Shown in pieces: positions 36,237 to 48,758 of a stretch of DNA of 64,000 nucleotides (position 1 is its first letter; every line of letters starts with the position of its first letter). The stretch covers positions 19,772,570 to 19,836,569 of the forward strand of contig NC_091571.1 in assembly GCF_042767895.1 (NCBI RefSeq), given 5' to 3'. The notes below the pieces were generated by a model. It worked only from the letters and a program-made list of their open reading frames with translations, made no database searches and was not told the DNA's origin. A program made the translations under genes and the position numbers. The stretch is from Penaeus vannamei (lineage: Eukaryota > Arthropoda > Malacostraca > Decapoda > Penaeidae).

Positions 36237-38937
36237 TCCTAATTGATGCCATAAATATCATTATTATCGTCATTATTTATGGAATTATCATGAAAATCAT
36301 TATAATTAGCCGAATTATTGCAGAAATTATCATATTCATCCCATAAACTCCAAAAGGGTTTTTTCGACCATATTATCATATGGCTATATATCGCTAGATT
36401 TCGGCGTTTTTTCGACTTTGAGGGCTTTTATACTTTTAGCCTTTTTTCATTATGTATGGGCTTTATGATTATTATCGTCATTATTATTAATAATAGTATT
36501 AACATCATCATTATAGTAATTATCGCCATATTTACCCATAATATAATCATTATAAGAGGTATTATCTTAATTTTTAATGTCATTTTCTTCATTATAACTA
36601 TTTCTATAATGATAATAACAATAATGATAATTCTAGAAATAATAACAACAACAGTAATAACTATAATAACAATCATAGCGATATTATGATTATTTCTACT
36701 ATCATTATTATTTCTAATTATTATCATCAGCGTTAGTCTTATTATTATCATGAAAATCATTAGAGTATTGTTGATGATTGCTATTATTGCCTTAATTACG
36801 CAAATTATCATTATGATTATCATTTTATTATAATTATGCAAATCAATGTCATAATTATCCTAATTAATGGCATAATTATCATTAATATCATCATTATTAA
36901 TGGGATTATCTTGAAATTCATCATAATTAGCCGAATTATTGCAGAAATCATCATAATCATCCCATAAACTCGAAAAGGGGTGTTTTTCGACCATATTCTC
37001 AAAAGGTTATATATGGCTAGATTTCGTTTTTTCTTTATAATGGATGGACTTTTTTATTATTATCATCATCATTATTATCATTAATAGCATTAACATCATC
37101 ATTATCATCATTATAGTAATTATCGCCATAATTACCTTAATATAATCATTATAAGAGGTATTATCTTCATTATTAATGTCATTTTACTTATTATAAGTAT
37201 TTTTATAATGATAACAACAATAATGATAATTTTAGAAATGATAACAACAACAGCAATAATTATAATAACAATAATAGCGATACTATGATTATTTCTACTA
37301 TCATTATTATTTCTAATTATTATCATCATCGTTATTCTTATTGTTATTATCATGAAAATCATTAGAGTATTGCCTTAATTACGCAAATTATCATTATAAT
37401 TATCATATTATAATTATCCTAATTAATGCCATAAATATCATTATTATCGTCATTATTTATGGAATTATCATGGAAATCCTCATAATTAGCCGAATTATTA
37501 CAGAAATTATCATAATCATCCCATAAACTCTAAGAGGGTTTTTTTTCGACTATATTCTCAAAAGGCTATATATCGCTAGATTTCGCCGTTTTTTCGACTT
37601 TGGGGGGTTACATACTTTTAGCTTTTATCATTATGGATGGGTTTTATGATTATTATCTTCATTATTATCATTACTAGCATTAACATAATCATTATCATCA
37701 TTATAGTAATTATCGCCATAATTATCCTTAATATAATCATTATAAGAGCTATCATCTTAATTATTAATGTCATTTTCCTCATTATAACTATTTCTATAAT
37801 TATAATAACAATAATGATAATTTTAGAAATAATAACAACAGTAATAATTATAATAACAATAATATTGATATAATGATTATTTCTACTATCATTATTATTT
37901 CTAATTATTATCATTATCGTTAGTCTTATTGTTATTATCATGAAAATCATTAGAATATTGTTGATGATTGCTATTATTGCCTTAATTACACAAATTATCA
38001 TCATAATTATCATTTTATTATAATTATCCGAATTAATGTCATAATTATCATTATTATCGTCATTGTTAATGGGAATATCATAGAAATCATTATAATTAGC
38101 CTAAATATTGCAGAAATCATAATAATCATCCCATAAACTCGAAAGGGGTGGTTTCTCGACCATATTCTCAAAAGGCTATATATCGCTAGATTTCGCCGTT
38201 TTTTCGACTGTTATTATTTTTTAATACTTTTAGCCTCTTTTCATTATGGATGGGCTTTATGATTTTTATCATCATTATTATCATTAATAGCATTAACATC
38301 ATCATTATCATCATTATAGTAATTATCGTCATAATTACCCTTAATATAATCATTATAAGAGCTGTTATCTTAATTATTAATGTCATTTTCCTCATTATAA
38401 CTATTTCTATAATGATAATTTTAGAAATAATAACAACAACAGCAATAATTATAATAACAATAATAGCGATACTATGATTATTTCTACTATCATTATTATT
38501 TCAAATTATTATCATCATCGTTAGTCTTATTGTTATTATCATGAAAATCATTAGAGTATTGTTGATGATTGCTATTATTGCCTTAATTACGCAAATTATC
38601 ATTATAATTCTCATTCTATTATAATTATCCTAATTAATGTCATAATTACCATTATTATCGACATTAATTATGGGATTATCATGAAAATCATCATAATTAG
38701 CCGAATTATTGCAGAAATCATCATAATCATCCCATAAACTCGAAAAGGTTTTTTTTCGACCATATTCTCAAAATCTCAACAGTAATAATTATAATAACAA
38801 TAATAGCGATATTATGATTATTTCTACTATCATTATTATTTCTAATTATTATCATCATCGTTAGTCTTACTGTTATCATCATGAAAATAATTAGAGTATT
38901 GTTGATAATTGCTATTATTAATTATCCTAATTAATAA
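36237..38937 (-). repeat. Satellite family B, reverse orientation (mirror of part of 22930-29735)
   Basis: Reverse family B cores lie near 36375-36415, 36980-37025, 37550-37600, 38155-38205 and 38740-38765. The 36431-36441 position joins sequence matching left 29541 to sequence matching left 25482, through the shared motif ACTTTTAGCC. Confidence 0.9.
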
Positions 38938-40126
38938 TAGGGTAATTATAATAAAATGATAATTAAGGCAATAATAGCAGTCATCAACAATACTCTAATG
39001 ATTTTCATGATAATAACAATAAGACTAACGATGATGATAATAATTAGAAATAATAATGATCGTAGAAATAATCATAATATCGCTATTATTGTTATTATAA
39101 TTATTACTGTTGTTGTTATTATTTCTAAAATTATCATTATTGTTATTATCATTATATAAATACTTATAATGAGGAAAATGACATGAATAATTAAGATAAT
39201 ACCTCTTATAATGATTATATTAAGGGTAATTATGGCGATAATTACTATAATGATGATAATGATGATGTTAATGCTATTGATGATAACAATGATGATGCTA
39301 ATAATCATAAAGCCCATCCATGATGAAAAAAGGCTAAAAGTATAAAAAAACAAAGTCGAAAAAACGGCGAAATCCATCGATATATATAGCCTTATGAGTT
39401 TATGGGATGATTTTGATGATTTCTGGAATAATTCGGCTAATTATGATGATTTTCATGATAATACCATTAATAATGACGATAATAATGATAATTATGACAT
39501 TAATTAGGATAATTATAATAAAATGATAATTATAGTGATAATTTGCGTAATTAAAGCAATAATAGGAATCATCAACATTACTCTAATGATTTTCATGATA
39601 ATAATAATAAGACTAACAATAATGATAATCATTAGAAATAATAATGATAGTAGAAATAATCATAATATCGCTATTATTGTTATTATAATTATTACTGCTG
39701 TTGTTATTATTTCTAAAATTATTATTATTGTTATTATCATTATAGAAATAGTTATAATGAGGAAAATGACATTAATAATTAAGATAATAGCTCTTATAAT
39801 GATTATATTAAGGGTAATTATGGCGATAATTACTATAATGATGATAAGGATGATGTTAATGCTATTAATGATAATAATGATGATGATGATAATCATAAAA
39901 CCCATCCATAATGAAAAAAGGCTTAGAGTATAAAAAAAAAACAAAGTCGAAAAACCACGAAATCTAGCGATATATAGCCTTTTGAGAATGTGGTCGACAA
40001 ACCCGCTTTTCGAGTTTATGGGATGATTATGATGATTTCTGCAATAACTCGGCTAATTATAATTATTTTCATGATAATCCCATTAATAATGATGATAATA
40101 ATGATAATTATGATGATAATTATGAT
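38938..40126 (+). repeat. Satellite family B, forward orientation (mirror of 21745-22930)
   Basis: Forward family B cores lie near 39355-39385 and 39945-40015. The orientation flip at about 38922-38945 is the mirror of the one at 22920-22945, so both contigs agree on that inversion point. Confidence 0.87.
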
Positions 40127-40307
40127 AATAATGATAATGATGATAAAGTCATAATTATAAAGATAATCTTGATAATTACTGCAATAATAGCAATAATTAG
40201 CATTGTCATTATAATTATTATTATTGTCATTATTATTTCTAAGATCATTATTGCTATTATCATTATATAAATAGTTATAATGATAAAAAAGCAATAATAA
40301 TTATTAT
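40127..40307 (+). repeat. Remnant of a family A unit, forward orientation (mirror of 21564-21745)
   Basis: Low-complexity sequence leads into AAAGTCATAATTATAAAGAT, the TTATCATTATATAAATAG hairpin and AATAATTATTATCC next to LINE copy 2. It is three or four bases longer than the left version through repeat slippage. Confidence 0.75.
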
Positions 40308-42062
40308 CCTCATCATCATCATGGGGGCTGACGCCGACGGGGGCGCATAGCCGCATCCACCCTTCGCTTCCACCTACGAGGTTCCCTCATGGCTAGACGC
40401 CAGGCAGGGACTCGGCCCATCTCTAGTTCTTCACGGCAGGTTTGGTCGATCTGCCCAAGCCATGACTTCCTCGGTCGTCCCACAGGCCTCCTCCATCCAG
40501 GGTTGTCTCGAACAGAGACGACCTGATGGGCAGGATCATCCTGAGGAAAGCGAGCCAGGTGGCCGTATAACCTTAGTTGGCGATCACGGATTGTGCAGGT
40601 AACAGGTCTTGCGCCAGTCTCACGGTGCAACCGTTGGTTGGACACATGGTCCCGCCAACAGTACCCCATGATCTGGCACAAGGACCTATTACAAAAGTCT
40701 TCAAGACGAGCCTCCAAGGCACAGGACAATGTCCAGGTTTCGCTACCGTATAGCAAAACTGGTATTATCAGGGCCTTGAAAACCCGTAGCTTGGTCCTTC
40801 TGCACAGGTACCGACATCTCCAAATACTCTTGTTGAGAGAGTTCATGACCCCTGCTGCCAGGCCAATCCGTCTGCTGACTTCATGGTCTGACAGCCCTGA
40901 GTTATGAACTACACTACCAAGGTATGTAAAGCTCTCTGTGACTTCAATGTCCTCGCCGCAAGCACGTACCGACTGAACAGGTTCTCCTAACAAGTCCCCA
41001 AAGTCCTGGACCTTGGTCTTGGTCCAAGAAACCTCTAGACCCAGGGGCTTCGCTTCATTGCTAAATGCATCGAGAGCCGCCACTAGGGTTTCCAAAGACT
41101 CAGATAGAATGGCAACGTTCAGAAAAGTCAAGGTCTGTAACCTTGATATTGCCCAGCGTTGTCCCACAATGACTTTGAACAGTAGCTCTGCCCAGTATCC
41201 AGTCCATGCAAGTGTTGAAAAGAGTTGGTGCAAGGACACAGCCTTGCCTCACTCCTGAACTAACAGGAAAGAAGCTCAACAGGCCCCCACCACACTTTAC
41301 AGCACTTTCAGTACCAGTATACAGGCTTGCTATTAGTCCAATAATCCTTGTTGGTATTCCTCTCAGCCTCAGGATCTCCCAAAGTGACTCCCGATGCACC
41401 GTATCGAACGCCTTCTTGAGGTCGATGTAGGCTGCAAGCAGCCCACGCCCGAACTCACGACGGCGCTCTACAATGACTCGAAGCGCGAGGATACGGTCTA
41501 TTGTGGACTTACCAGGAGTGAATCCGGATTGCTCCAGTCTCTGGTGCCTCAGTAGATGGTCTCTGATACGTCTCAGAAGGATGTGGGCGAGAACCTTGCC
41601 TGGTATACTGAGCAGTGTGATGCCTCGGTGATTGCTGCAGTCCCAACGGTCCCCCTTCCCCTTCCAGAGAGGGATGACCACATCCCTCAACAGGTCAGGA
41701 GGAACGGAACCGGACTGCCAGATGGCAGCCAGGACAGCATGTAACCCCCGTGCCATAGGTTCACCACCAGCCTTTAACAGTTCAGCTGGTATGCCGCAGA
41801 CACCAGCTGCTTTACCACTCTTCAGCTTGGAAATCGCCCCCCTAACTTCAGTTAGGAAGGGGGGGTCCTCACTGATAGGTGGATCCGCCAGCGGGATCTC
41901 GACACTACCCGCATCCAAGTTAACTGTTAACTGTTGGTGTTGGTCAACCTGGTACAGCTGCTCAAAATACTCAGCCCAACGTTCCCGCACTGCAACAGGA
42001 TCTGAAACAATCTGACCACTTACTGAGCGAACTGCTGTCACCTGTGAAGAGGGCTTGGAGTT
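40308..42062 (-). mobile_element. LINE copy 2, mirrored occurrence (5'-truncated)
   Basis: This is the reverse complement of 19809-21563 (coordinate sum 61871), with the same 5' truncation at the AACTCCAAGC position, the same (CAT)4 tail on this strand and the same TATTAT-type flanks. Because the truncation point is shared, it derives from a single insertion event and not from a second one. Confidence 0.9.
40319..42062 (-). pseudogene. LINE copy 2 reverse transcriptase fragment, mirrored, same frameshift
   Basis: It reads like 19809-21552, with LKSGKAAG, AAYIDLKKAFDTVH and VRQGCVLAPTLFN, then the same loss of FADD. The first frame stops at 41100-41102 and the C-terminal half resumes in another frame, ending at 40319-40321. 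I see one residue difference in the C-terminal half (ARLEDFCNRS here, ARLEAFCNRS on the left). The shared lesion shows the frameshift predates the split of the two arms. Confidence 0.88.
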
Positions 42063-45000
42063 AATTATTATAACTACATTAATGGTAACAATAATAATGA
42101 TAATCATAATGCTAAAGACTATAATGAAAATAATCATAAAAATGATGACAGTAATGATAATAATGATGATAATGATTATCATTCAGTCCATTTATAATTA
42201 AATAAAGGCCAGAAGTAATCAAATCCCAAAAGTCGAAAAAAACTGCAAAATCTAGCGTATTACAGCCTTTTGAGAGAAACGTCGAAAAAAAAACCTTTTC
42301 ACTTTTTAATGGTAATTATGAGGATTTTAACATTAATTCAGGTAATTATGAGGATATTCATGATGATTCCTTTATTATTGACAATAATGATGATAATTAT
42401 GATGATAATGACAATAATAATGATAATGTTAAAGTCATAATTATAATGATAATCTTGATAATTACTGCAATAATAGCAATAATTAACTCTATTCCAATAA
42501 TTTCCATACTAATAATGGCAATAGAAATGATAATAACATCGTTATCATTGTCATTACAATTATTATTATTGTCATTATTACTTTCAAGATCATCATTATT
42601 GTTATTATCATTATATACATAGTTACAATGATAAAAATAGCAATAAAATTTAGCATAATAATTATTAAAACTGCAATAATGATAATAATAATAATGATAA
42701 TCATGATGATAATGACTATAATGATAATAATCATAAAAATGATAAGAGTAATGATAATAATGATGATAATAATTATCATTCAGTCCATTTATAATGCAAT
42801 AAAGGCGAGAAGTAATCAAATCCATATAGTCGGAAAAACGGCAAAATCTAGCGTATTAAAGTCTTTTGAGAGAAACGCCAAAAAAAAAACTTTTCGCTTT
42901 TTAATGGTAATTATGAGGATTTTAACATTCATTCAGGTAATTATGATGATTTCCATGATGATTCCTTTATTATTGACAAGAATGATTATAATTATGATGA
43001 TAATGACAATGATAATGACAATAATAATGATAATGATAAAGTCATAATTATAATGATGATCTTGATAATTACTGCAATAATAGCAATAATTAACTCTATT
43101 CCAATAATTTCCATACTAATAATGGCAATAGAAATGATAATAACATCGTTATCATTGTCATTACAATTATTATTATTGTCATTATAATTTCTAAGATCAT
43201 CATTATTGCTATCATCATTATGTAAATAGTTATTATGGTAAAAATATCAATAATAATTGGCATAGTAATTATTATAACTGCAATAATGATGATAATAATA
43301 ATGATAATTATGATGATAATGACTATAATGATAATAAATATAAAAATTATGACAGTAATGGTAATAATGATAATAATTATCATTCAGTCAATTTATAATG
43401 ATATAAAGGCCAGAAGTAATAAATTTCCGAAAGTCGAAAAAAACGGCAAAATCTAGCGTATTACATCCTTTTCAGAGAAACGTCGAAAAAAAACCTTTTC
43501 GCTTTTTAATGGTAATTATGAGGATTTTGACATTAATTCAGGTAATTATGAGGATTTCAACATTAATTCAGGTAATAATGATGATTTCCATGATTATTCA
43601 TTTATTATTGACAATAATGATGATAATTATGATGATATTGACAATGATAATGACAATAAAAATGATAATAATGATAAAGTTATAATTAGAATGATAATCT
43701 TCATAATTACTGCAATAATAGCAATAATTAACTCTATTCCAATAATTTCCTTAATAATAATGGCAATAGAAATAATAATAACATCATTATCATTGTCATT
43801 ATAATGATTATTACTGTCATTATTATTTCTAAGATCATTATTGCTATTATCATTATATAAATAGTTATAATGATAAAAATATCAATAATAATTGGCATAA
43901 TAATTTTTATAACTGCAATAATGATGATAATAATAATGATAATCATGATGATAATGAATATAATGATAATAATCATAAAAATGATGACAGTAATGATAAT
44001 AATGATGATAATCATTATCATTCAGTCCATTTATAATGAATTAAAGGCCAGAAGTAATCAAATCCCAAAAGTCGAAAAAACGGCAAAATCTAGCGTATTA
44101 CAGCCTTTTGAGAGAAACGTCGAAAAAAAAACCTTTTCGCTTTTTAAAGGTAATTATGAGGATTTTAACATTAATTCAGGTAATTATGAGGATATCCATG
44201 ATGATTCCTTTATTATTGACAATAATGATGATAATTAAGATGATAATAACAATGATAATTTCAATAATAATGATAAAGTCATAATTATAATGACAATCTT
44301 GATCATTACTGCAATAATAGCAATAATTAACTCTATTCCAATAATTTCCATACTAATAATGGCAATAGAAATAATAATAACATCATTATCATTGTCATTA
44401 TAATTATTATTATTGTCATTATTATTTCTAAGATCATCATTATTGCTATTATCATTATATAAATAGTTATAATGATAAAGCTAGCAATAATAATTATTAT
44501 AACTGCAATAATGATGATAATAATAATGATAATCATGATAATAATGACTATAATGATAATAATCATAAAAATGATGACAGTAATGATAATAATGATAATG
44601 ATAATTATCATTCAGTCCATTTATAATGAAATAAAGGCCAAAAGTAATCAAATCCCAGCAGTCGAAAAAACGGCAAAATCTAGCGTATTACAGCCTTTTG
44701 AGAGAAACCTCGAAAAAAACCCTTTCGCTTTTATTGGTAATTATGAGGATTTTATCTTTAATTCAGGTAAATATGATGATTTCCATGATTATTCCTTTAT
44801 TACTGACAACAATGATGGTAATTATGATGATAATGACAATGATAATGACAATAATAATTATAATAATGATAAAGTCATAATTATAATGATAATCTTGATA
44901 ATTACTGCAATAATAGCAATAATTAACTCTATTCCAATAATTCCCATACTAATAATGGCAATAGAAATAAAAATAACATCATTATCATTGTCATTATAAA

Positions 45001-45156
45001 TATTATTATTGTCATTATTATTTCTAAGATCATCATTATTGCTATTATCATTATATAAATAGTTATAATGATAAAATAGCAATGATAATTACCATAATAA
45101 TTATTATAACTGCAATAATGATGATAATAATAATGATAATGACAATGATAATGACA
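42063..45156 (+). repeat. Satellite family A, forward orientation, between mirrored LINE copies
   Basis: This is the mirror of 16714-19808, with five cores in forward orientation near 42232, 42833, 43434, 44070 and 44660. Scattered substitutions separate it from the left arm, for example the TTTAGCATAATAATTATTAA region near 42650. Confidence 0.9.
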
Positions 45157-45367
45157 TCATCATCATCCGGAGCTAACGTCGACGGGGGCGCATAGCCGCG
45201 TCCGCCTTCTGCTTCCACCTTTTGAGATCCTTCATGGCAAGTTGCCAGGCAGGGGCCCGGCCCATCTCGAACTCTTCCCGACAGGTTTGATCGATCTGCC
45301 CAAGCCACGACCTCCTAGGTCGTCCCACAGGCCTCCTCCACCCAGGGTTGTCTCTTACAGAGACAAC

Positions 45368-48136
45368 CTAATGGGCAGGATCAGCCTGTGGAAAGCGAGC
45401 CAGGTGGCCATATAGCCTGAGTTGGCGATCCCGGATTGTGCAGGTAACAGGTCCTGTGCCAGTCTCACGGTGCAGCCGTTGGTTAGACACATGGTCCCGC
45501 CAACAGTACCCCGTGATCCGGCGCAAGGACCTATTACAAAAGGCGTCAAGACGGGACTCCAGTGCACTGGATAATGTCCAGGTTTCACTACCGTATAGCA
45601 AAACTGGCATTTCCAGGGCCCTGAAAACCCGTAGCTTGGTCCTTCTGCACAGGTACCGGCATCTCCAAATATTCTTGTCGAGAGAGTTCATGACCCCTGC
45701 TGCCAGGCCAATCCGTCTACTGACTTCCTGGTCTGACAGCCCAGAGTTATGAACTGCACTACCAAGGTATGTAAAGCTCTCTGTGACCTCAATGTCCTCG
45801 CTGCAAGCACGTACCGACTGAGCAGGTTCTCCTAGTAAGTCCCCAAAGTCCTGGATCTTGGTCTTGGTCCAGGAGACCTCTAGACCCAAGGGCTTCGCTT
45901 CATTACTAAATGCATCGAGGGTCACCACTAAGGTTTCCAAAGACTGAGATAGAATTGCAACATCATCGGCAAAATCAAGGTCTGTAACGTTAATATTACC
46001 CAGTGTTGCTCCACAATGACTTTGAACAGTTGCTCTGCCTAGTATCCAGTTCATGCAAGTGTTGAAAAGGGTTGGTGCAAGAACACAGCCTTGCCTCACT
46101 CCTGAACTGACAGGAAAGAAGCTCGACAGGGCCCCACCACACTTTAAAGCACTTTCAGTACCAGTATACAGGCTTGCTATTACTTCAATCATCCTTGTTG
46201 GAATTCCTCTCAGTCTCAAGATCTCCCAGAGTGATTCCCGATGTACTGTATCGAACGCCTTCTTGAGGTCGCTGTAGGCTGCAAGTAACCCACGTCCGAA
46301 CTCACGACGGCGCTCTACAATGACTCGAAGCGCAAGGATACGGTCTATTGTTGACTTACCAGGAGTGAATCCAGATAGCTCTGGCCTCTGATGCCTTAGT
46401 AGATGGTCTCTGATACGACTCAGAAGGATGCGGGCAAGATCCTTGCCTGGCATACTGAGCAGTGTGATGCCGCGGTGATTGCTGCAGTCCCATCGGTCCC
46501 CCTTCCCCTTCCAGAGAGGGATGACCACACCCCTCAACAGGTCAGAGGGAACGGTACCGGACTGCCAAATGGCAGCCAGGACAGCATGCAATCCCCACGC
46601 CAAAGGTTCACCACCAGCCTTTAACAGTTCAGCTGGGATGCCGCAAATACCCGCTGCTTTACCACTCTTCAGCTTGGAAATCGCCTCCCTAACCTCAGCT
46701 AGGGAGGGAGGGTCCTCGCTAATGGGTGGGTCCGGCAGTGGAATCACGGCACTACCCACATCCAAGTTAACTGTTGGAGGGTCAACCTGATACAACTGCT
46801 CAAAGTATTCAGCCCAACGCACCCTCACCGCAACAGGATCTGAGACAATCTGGCCACTCACTAAGCGAACTGCAGTCACCTGTGAAGAGGGCTTGGAGTT
46901 AAGTTTTCTCAGGGCTTGGTATGCAGGACGAAGGTCATTTACTAAGAAATGGCCATCAACCTCCTCAGCAAGATTCCTAATAAACTGTTCCTTGTCCCTT
47001 CTTAAGAGAGACCGAGTTCTGTGCACCTGAGAATGGTGCAAATCCCGATCCCCTGCCAGACGAGCCGCACGGCAAGCATCAGTGGCTTCCAGTGTCTCCT
47101 GAGAGATTGAATTCTGTCTTGCTCTCGGCCGTTCTCCAATCGATTCTTGGGCTACATCAAGCGTTTCACAATTGAAGGTGTCCCACAGAAGTACAGGGTC
47201 CGTCAGATTGTCAAGCGCTGTGAACCGATCAGAGATTGTCTCAGCAAACCTCCGAGCACACTCCCTCTCCTTCAGCCTGTCCAGATGAAACACCCTAGGG
47301 TGGTCATTGGGCCGCTGGGGAGTTTTGAAGTGTACCCAGAGGGTGGCCAAAACTAATCTAGGGTCAGTACCACAGAACTCAGCACTCCTATACACCCTGC
47401 AGTTCTGGAGGATCCTCCAACGAGTGCTAAAGAGAATGTGGTTGATCTTCTTGGTTGCATTAGCTGCATCGCTGTACCATGTCCAACGATGTGGGCCTGG
47501 GCGCTGGTACCAGGAGCCAGAAATCCTCAATTTCTGGGATCTAGCAAAATCCCGGAAAAGGAGGGAATTCTCGCTGCCGGTATGAACTCCCGAACCATGA
47601 GGACCGACTGACATCTTATAGCCAGCTCGATCGCAGCCAGATACTGCATTGAAGTCACCCAGAACAATACGAATATCTTGCATCTCTTTCACATCAAGTT
47701 TACAAACATCGGTAGGAGTGTACACAGCAATAAGAGACATGAAGCCCAAAGACAGCTTCAGTCTCATCACCATTATATGCTCATTGACTGGAGTGACCTC
47801 TACCACCGGAGGCTGGAGGCTACCGGAGACAGCTATGGCTACTCCTTGGAGATGGTGACCATCGCTGCGGCCTGACCAGTAATAGGTGTAGCCACCTACA
47901 CTGGTCGTGTTGCTGCCAGGTCTTCTCACCTCGGAGAGAGCAGCCACCCCTACTCTCAGCCTCCCCAGTTCCCTCGATAGAAGGGGTAACCGATTTTCCT
48001 GACGTAAAGAGCGGACGTTCCAAGCCCCCACCCTGACTTCCCGCCTGAGGTTAACCCTCAGGCGGGTGGACGCCACCTCTGCCACCCCCGCCGACGCTGC
48101 CCCACATAGATGGCGGCAGGCTGCGGGACCCTTCAT
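45368..48136 (-). CDS. LINE copy 1 endonuclease-reverse transcriptase, mirrored (922 codons, probably inactive)
   Basis: The domain order matches the left occurrence: EEP endonuclease, reverse transcriptase with LKSGKAAG, Asp in AAYSDLKKAFDTVH, VRQGCVLAPTLFN and FADD, then FTYLGS and LLYGSETW. It shares the TDPR His-to-Pro change, the short KEM-QDIR segment and the premature TAG (45368-45370), so these lesions are older than the arm split. It is three codons shorter because STRSDCPRVN reads STRLRVN here. Single-residue differences include CRHLCG for CRLLCG, DPVLLW for DPVFLW, ILLSRIRD for ILLRRIRD and RALEMPV for RALVMPV. The ATG (48134-48136) overlaps the TGA of the upstream frame. Confidence 0.8.
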   Translation of the reverse strand: MKGPAACRHLCGAASAGVAEVASTRLRVNLRREVRVGAWNVRSLRQENRLPLLSRELGRLRVGVAALSEVRRPGSNTTSVGGYTYYWSGRSDGHHLQGVAIAVSGSLQPPVVEVTPVNEHIMVMRLKLSLGFMSLIAVYTPTDVCKLDVKEMQDIRIVLGDFNAVSGCDRAGYKMSVGPHGSGVHTGSENSLLFRDFARSQKLRISGSWYQRPGPHRWTWYSDAANATKKINHILFSTRWRILQNCRVYRSAEFCGTDPRLVLATLWVHFKTPQRPNDHPRVFHLDRLKERECARRFAETISDRFTALDNLTDPVLLWDTFNCETLDVAQESIGERPRARQNSISQETLEATDACRAARLAGDRDLHHSQVHRTRSLLRRDKEQFIRNLAEEVDGHFLVNDLRPAYQALRKLNSKPSSQVTAVRLVSGQIVSDPVAVRVRWAEYFEQLYQVDPPTVNLDVGSAVIPLPDPPISEDPPSLAEVREAISKLKSGKAAGICGIPAELLKAGGEPLAWGLHAVLAAIWQSGTVPSDLLRGVVIPLWKGKGDRWDCSNHRGITLLSMPGKDLARILLSRIRDHLLRHQRPELSGFTPGKSTIDRILALRVIVERRREFGRGLLAAYSDLKKAFDTVHRESLWEILRLRGIPTRMIEVIASLYTGTESALKCGGALSSFFPVSSGVRQGCVLAPTLFNTCMNWILGRATVQSHCGATLGNINVTDLDFADDVAILSQSLETLVVTLDAFSNEAKPLGLEVSWTKTKIQDFGDLLGEPAQSVRACSEDIEVTESFTYLGSAVHNSGLSDQEVSRRIGLAAGVMNSLDKNIWRCRYLCRRTKLRVFRALEMPVLLYGSETWTLSSALESRLDAFCNRSLRRITGYCWRDHVSNQRLHRETGTGPVTCTIRDRQLRLYGHLARFPQADPAH

Positions 48137-48399
48137 CCACCTGTGGGGTTCCCTAGGGCTTTGTCCACAAGCTTCATATTGGGCTGTCGGCTGCCAGGAC
48201 GCAGGCAGGACGAGGACCTCCCGTTCCTATTCCGCGCCCCAGCAGTCACCCTCCCAACGGGGCCCGCAGCCCGCCTCTCTTGCTGGGTAGGAAGGACATT
48301 ACCCCTCCCCCCAGCATTTCCAATTAAGTGTGACGCTGCCAGTGGCTTATTCTCTGGGGGGAGGAGGACTGGCAAGGCCCACCTCCCACGAGTTCCCAT
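48133..48399 (-). CDS. Short upstream frame of mirrored LINE copy 1 (88 codons)
   Basis: This is the intact version of the frame that is cut by a TAG on the left. It ends at 48133-48135 in a TGA overlapping the next ATG (ATGA), an arrangement that could allow termination-reinitiation. The product is Arg/Gly-rich and matches no ORF1 domain I recognise. Coding status is uncertain. Confidence 0.33.
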   Translation of the reverse strand: MGTRGRWALPVLLPPENKPLAASHLIGNAGGRGNVLPTQQERRAAGPVGRVTAGARNRNGRSSSCLRPGSRQPNMKLVDKALGNPTGG

Positions 48400-48758
48400 T
48401 GACCCCAGGGGACTTAGGGGCAGGAGTTAGTACAGGACCAGGGCGTGTCCACACGCCGGTGGGCGATGACCCTGTACCTCTGGGGCCTCCTGCTGCTCCG
48501 AGATCCCCTACAGTTCAGCCTGGGACCGCAAGGTTCCAGTTTCCATAGGTGGCCACGAGGAGGCACTGCAGAAGTCTCGATGATGGAGAGGCTATGAACT
48601 GGCAGGGGAGACTTATGCAGCGCTGCTCCCTTTTTCGCACAAGGCTAGCCAGCGGTGGCAGCTGCAAGCGAGAAGGCATGCAAGCACTAAACACTATCTA
48701 GGCTACCAAACCATCGCTTCACACCACCCTGCGCATGAAGCACCCACCCACTATTATT

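Larger units (their letters stand above)
45157..48758 (-). mobile_element. LINE copy 1, mirrored occurrence
   Basis: This is the reverse complement of 13103-16713 (sums 61870 to 61861), with the same leader, frame order, (CAT)4 tail and flanking satellite. Differences include a 9-bp deletion near 48063, three substitutions near 48465-48485 and a CAG in place of the left-arm TAG in the upstream frame. Confidence 0.88.
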
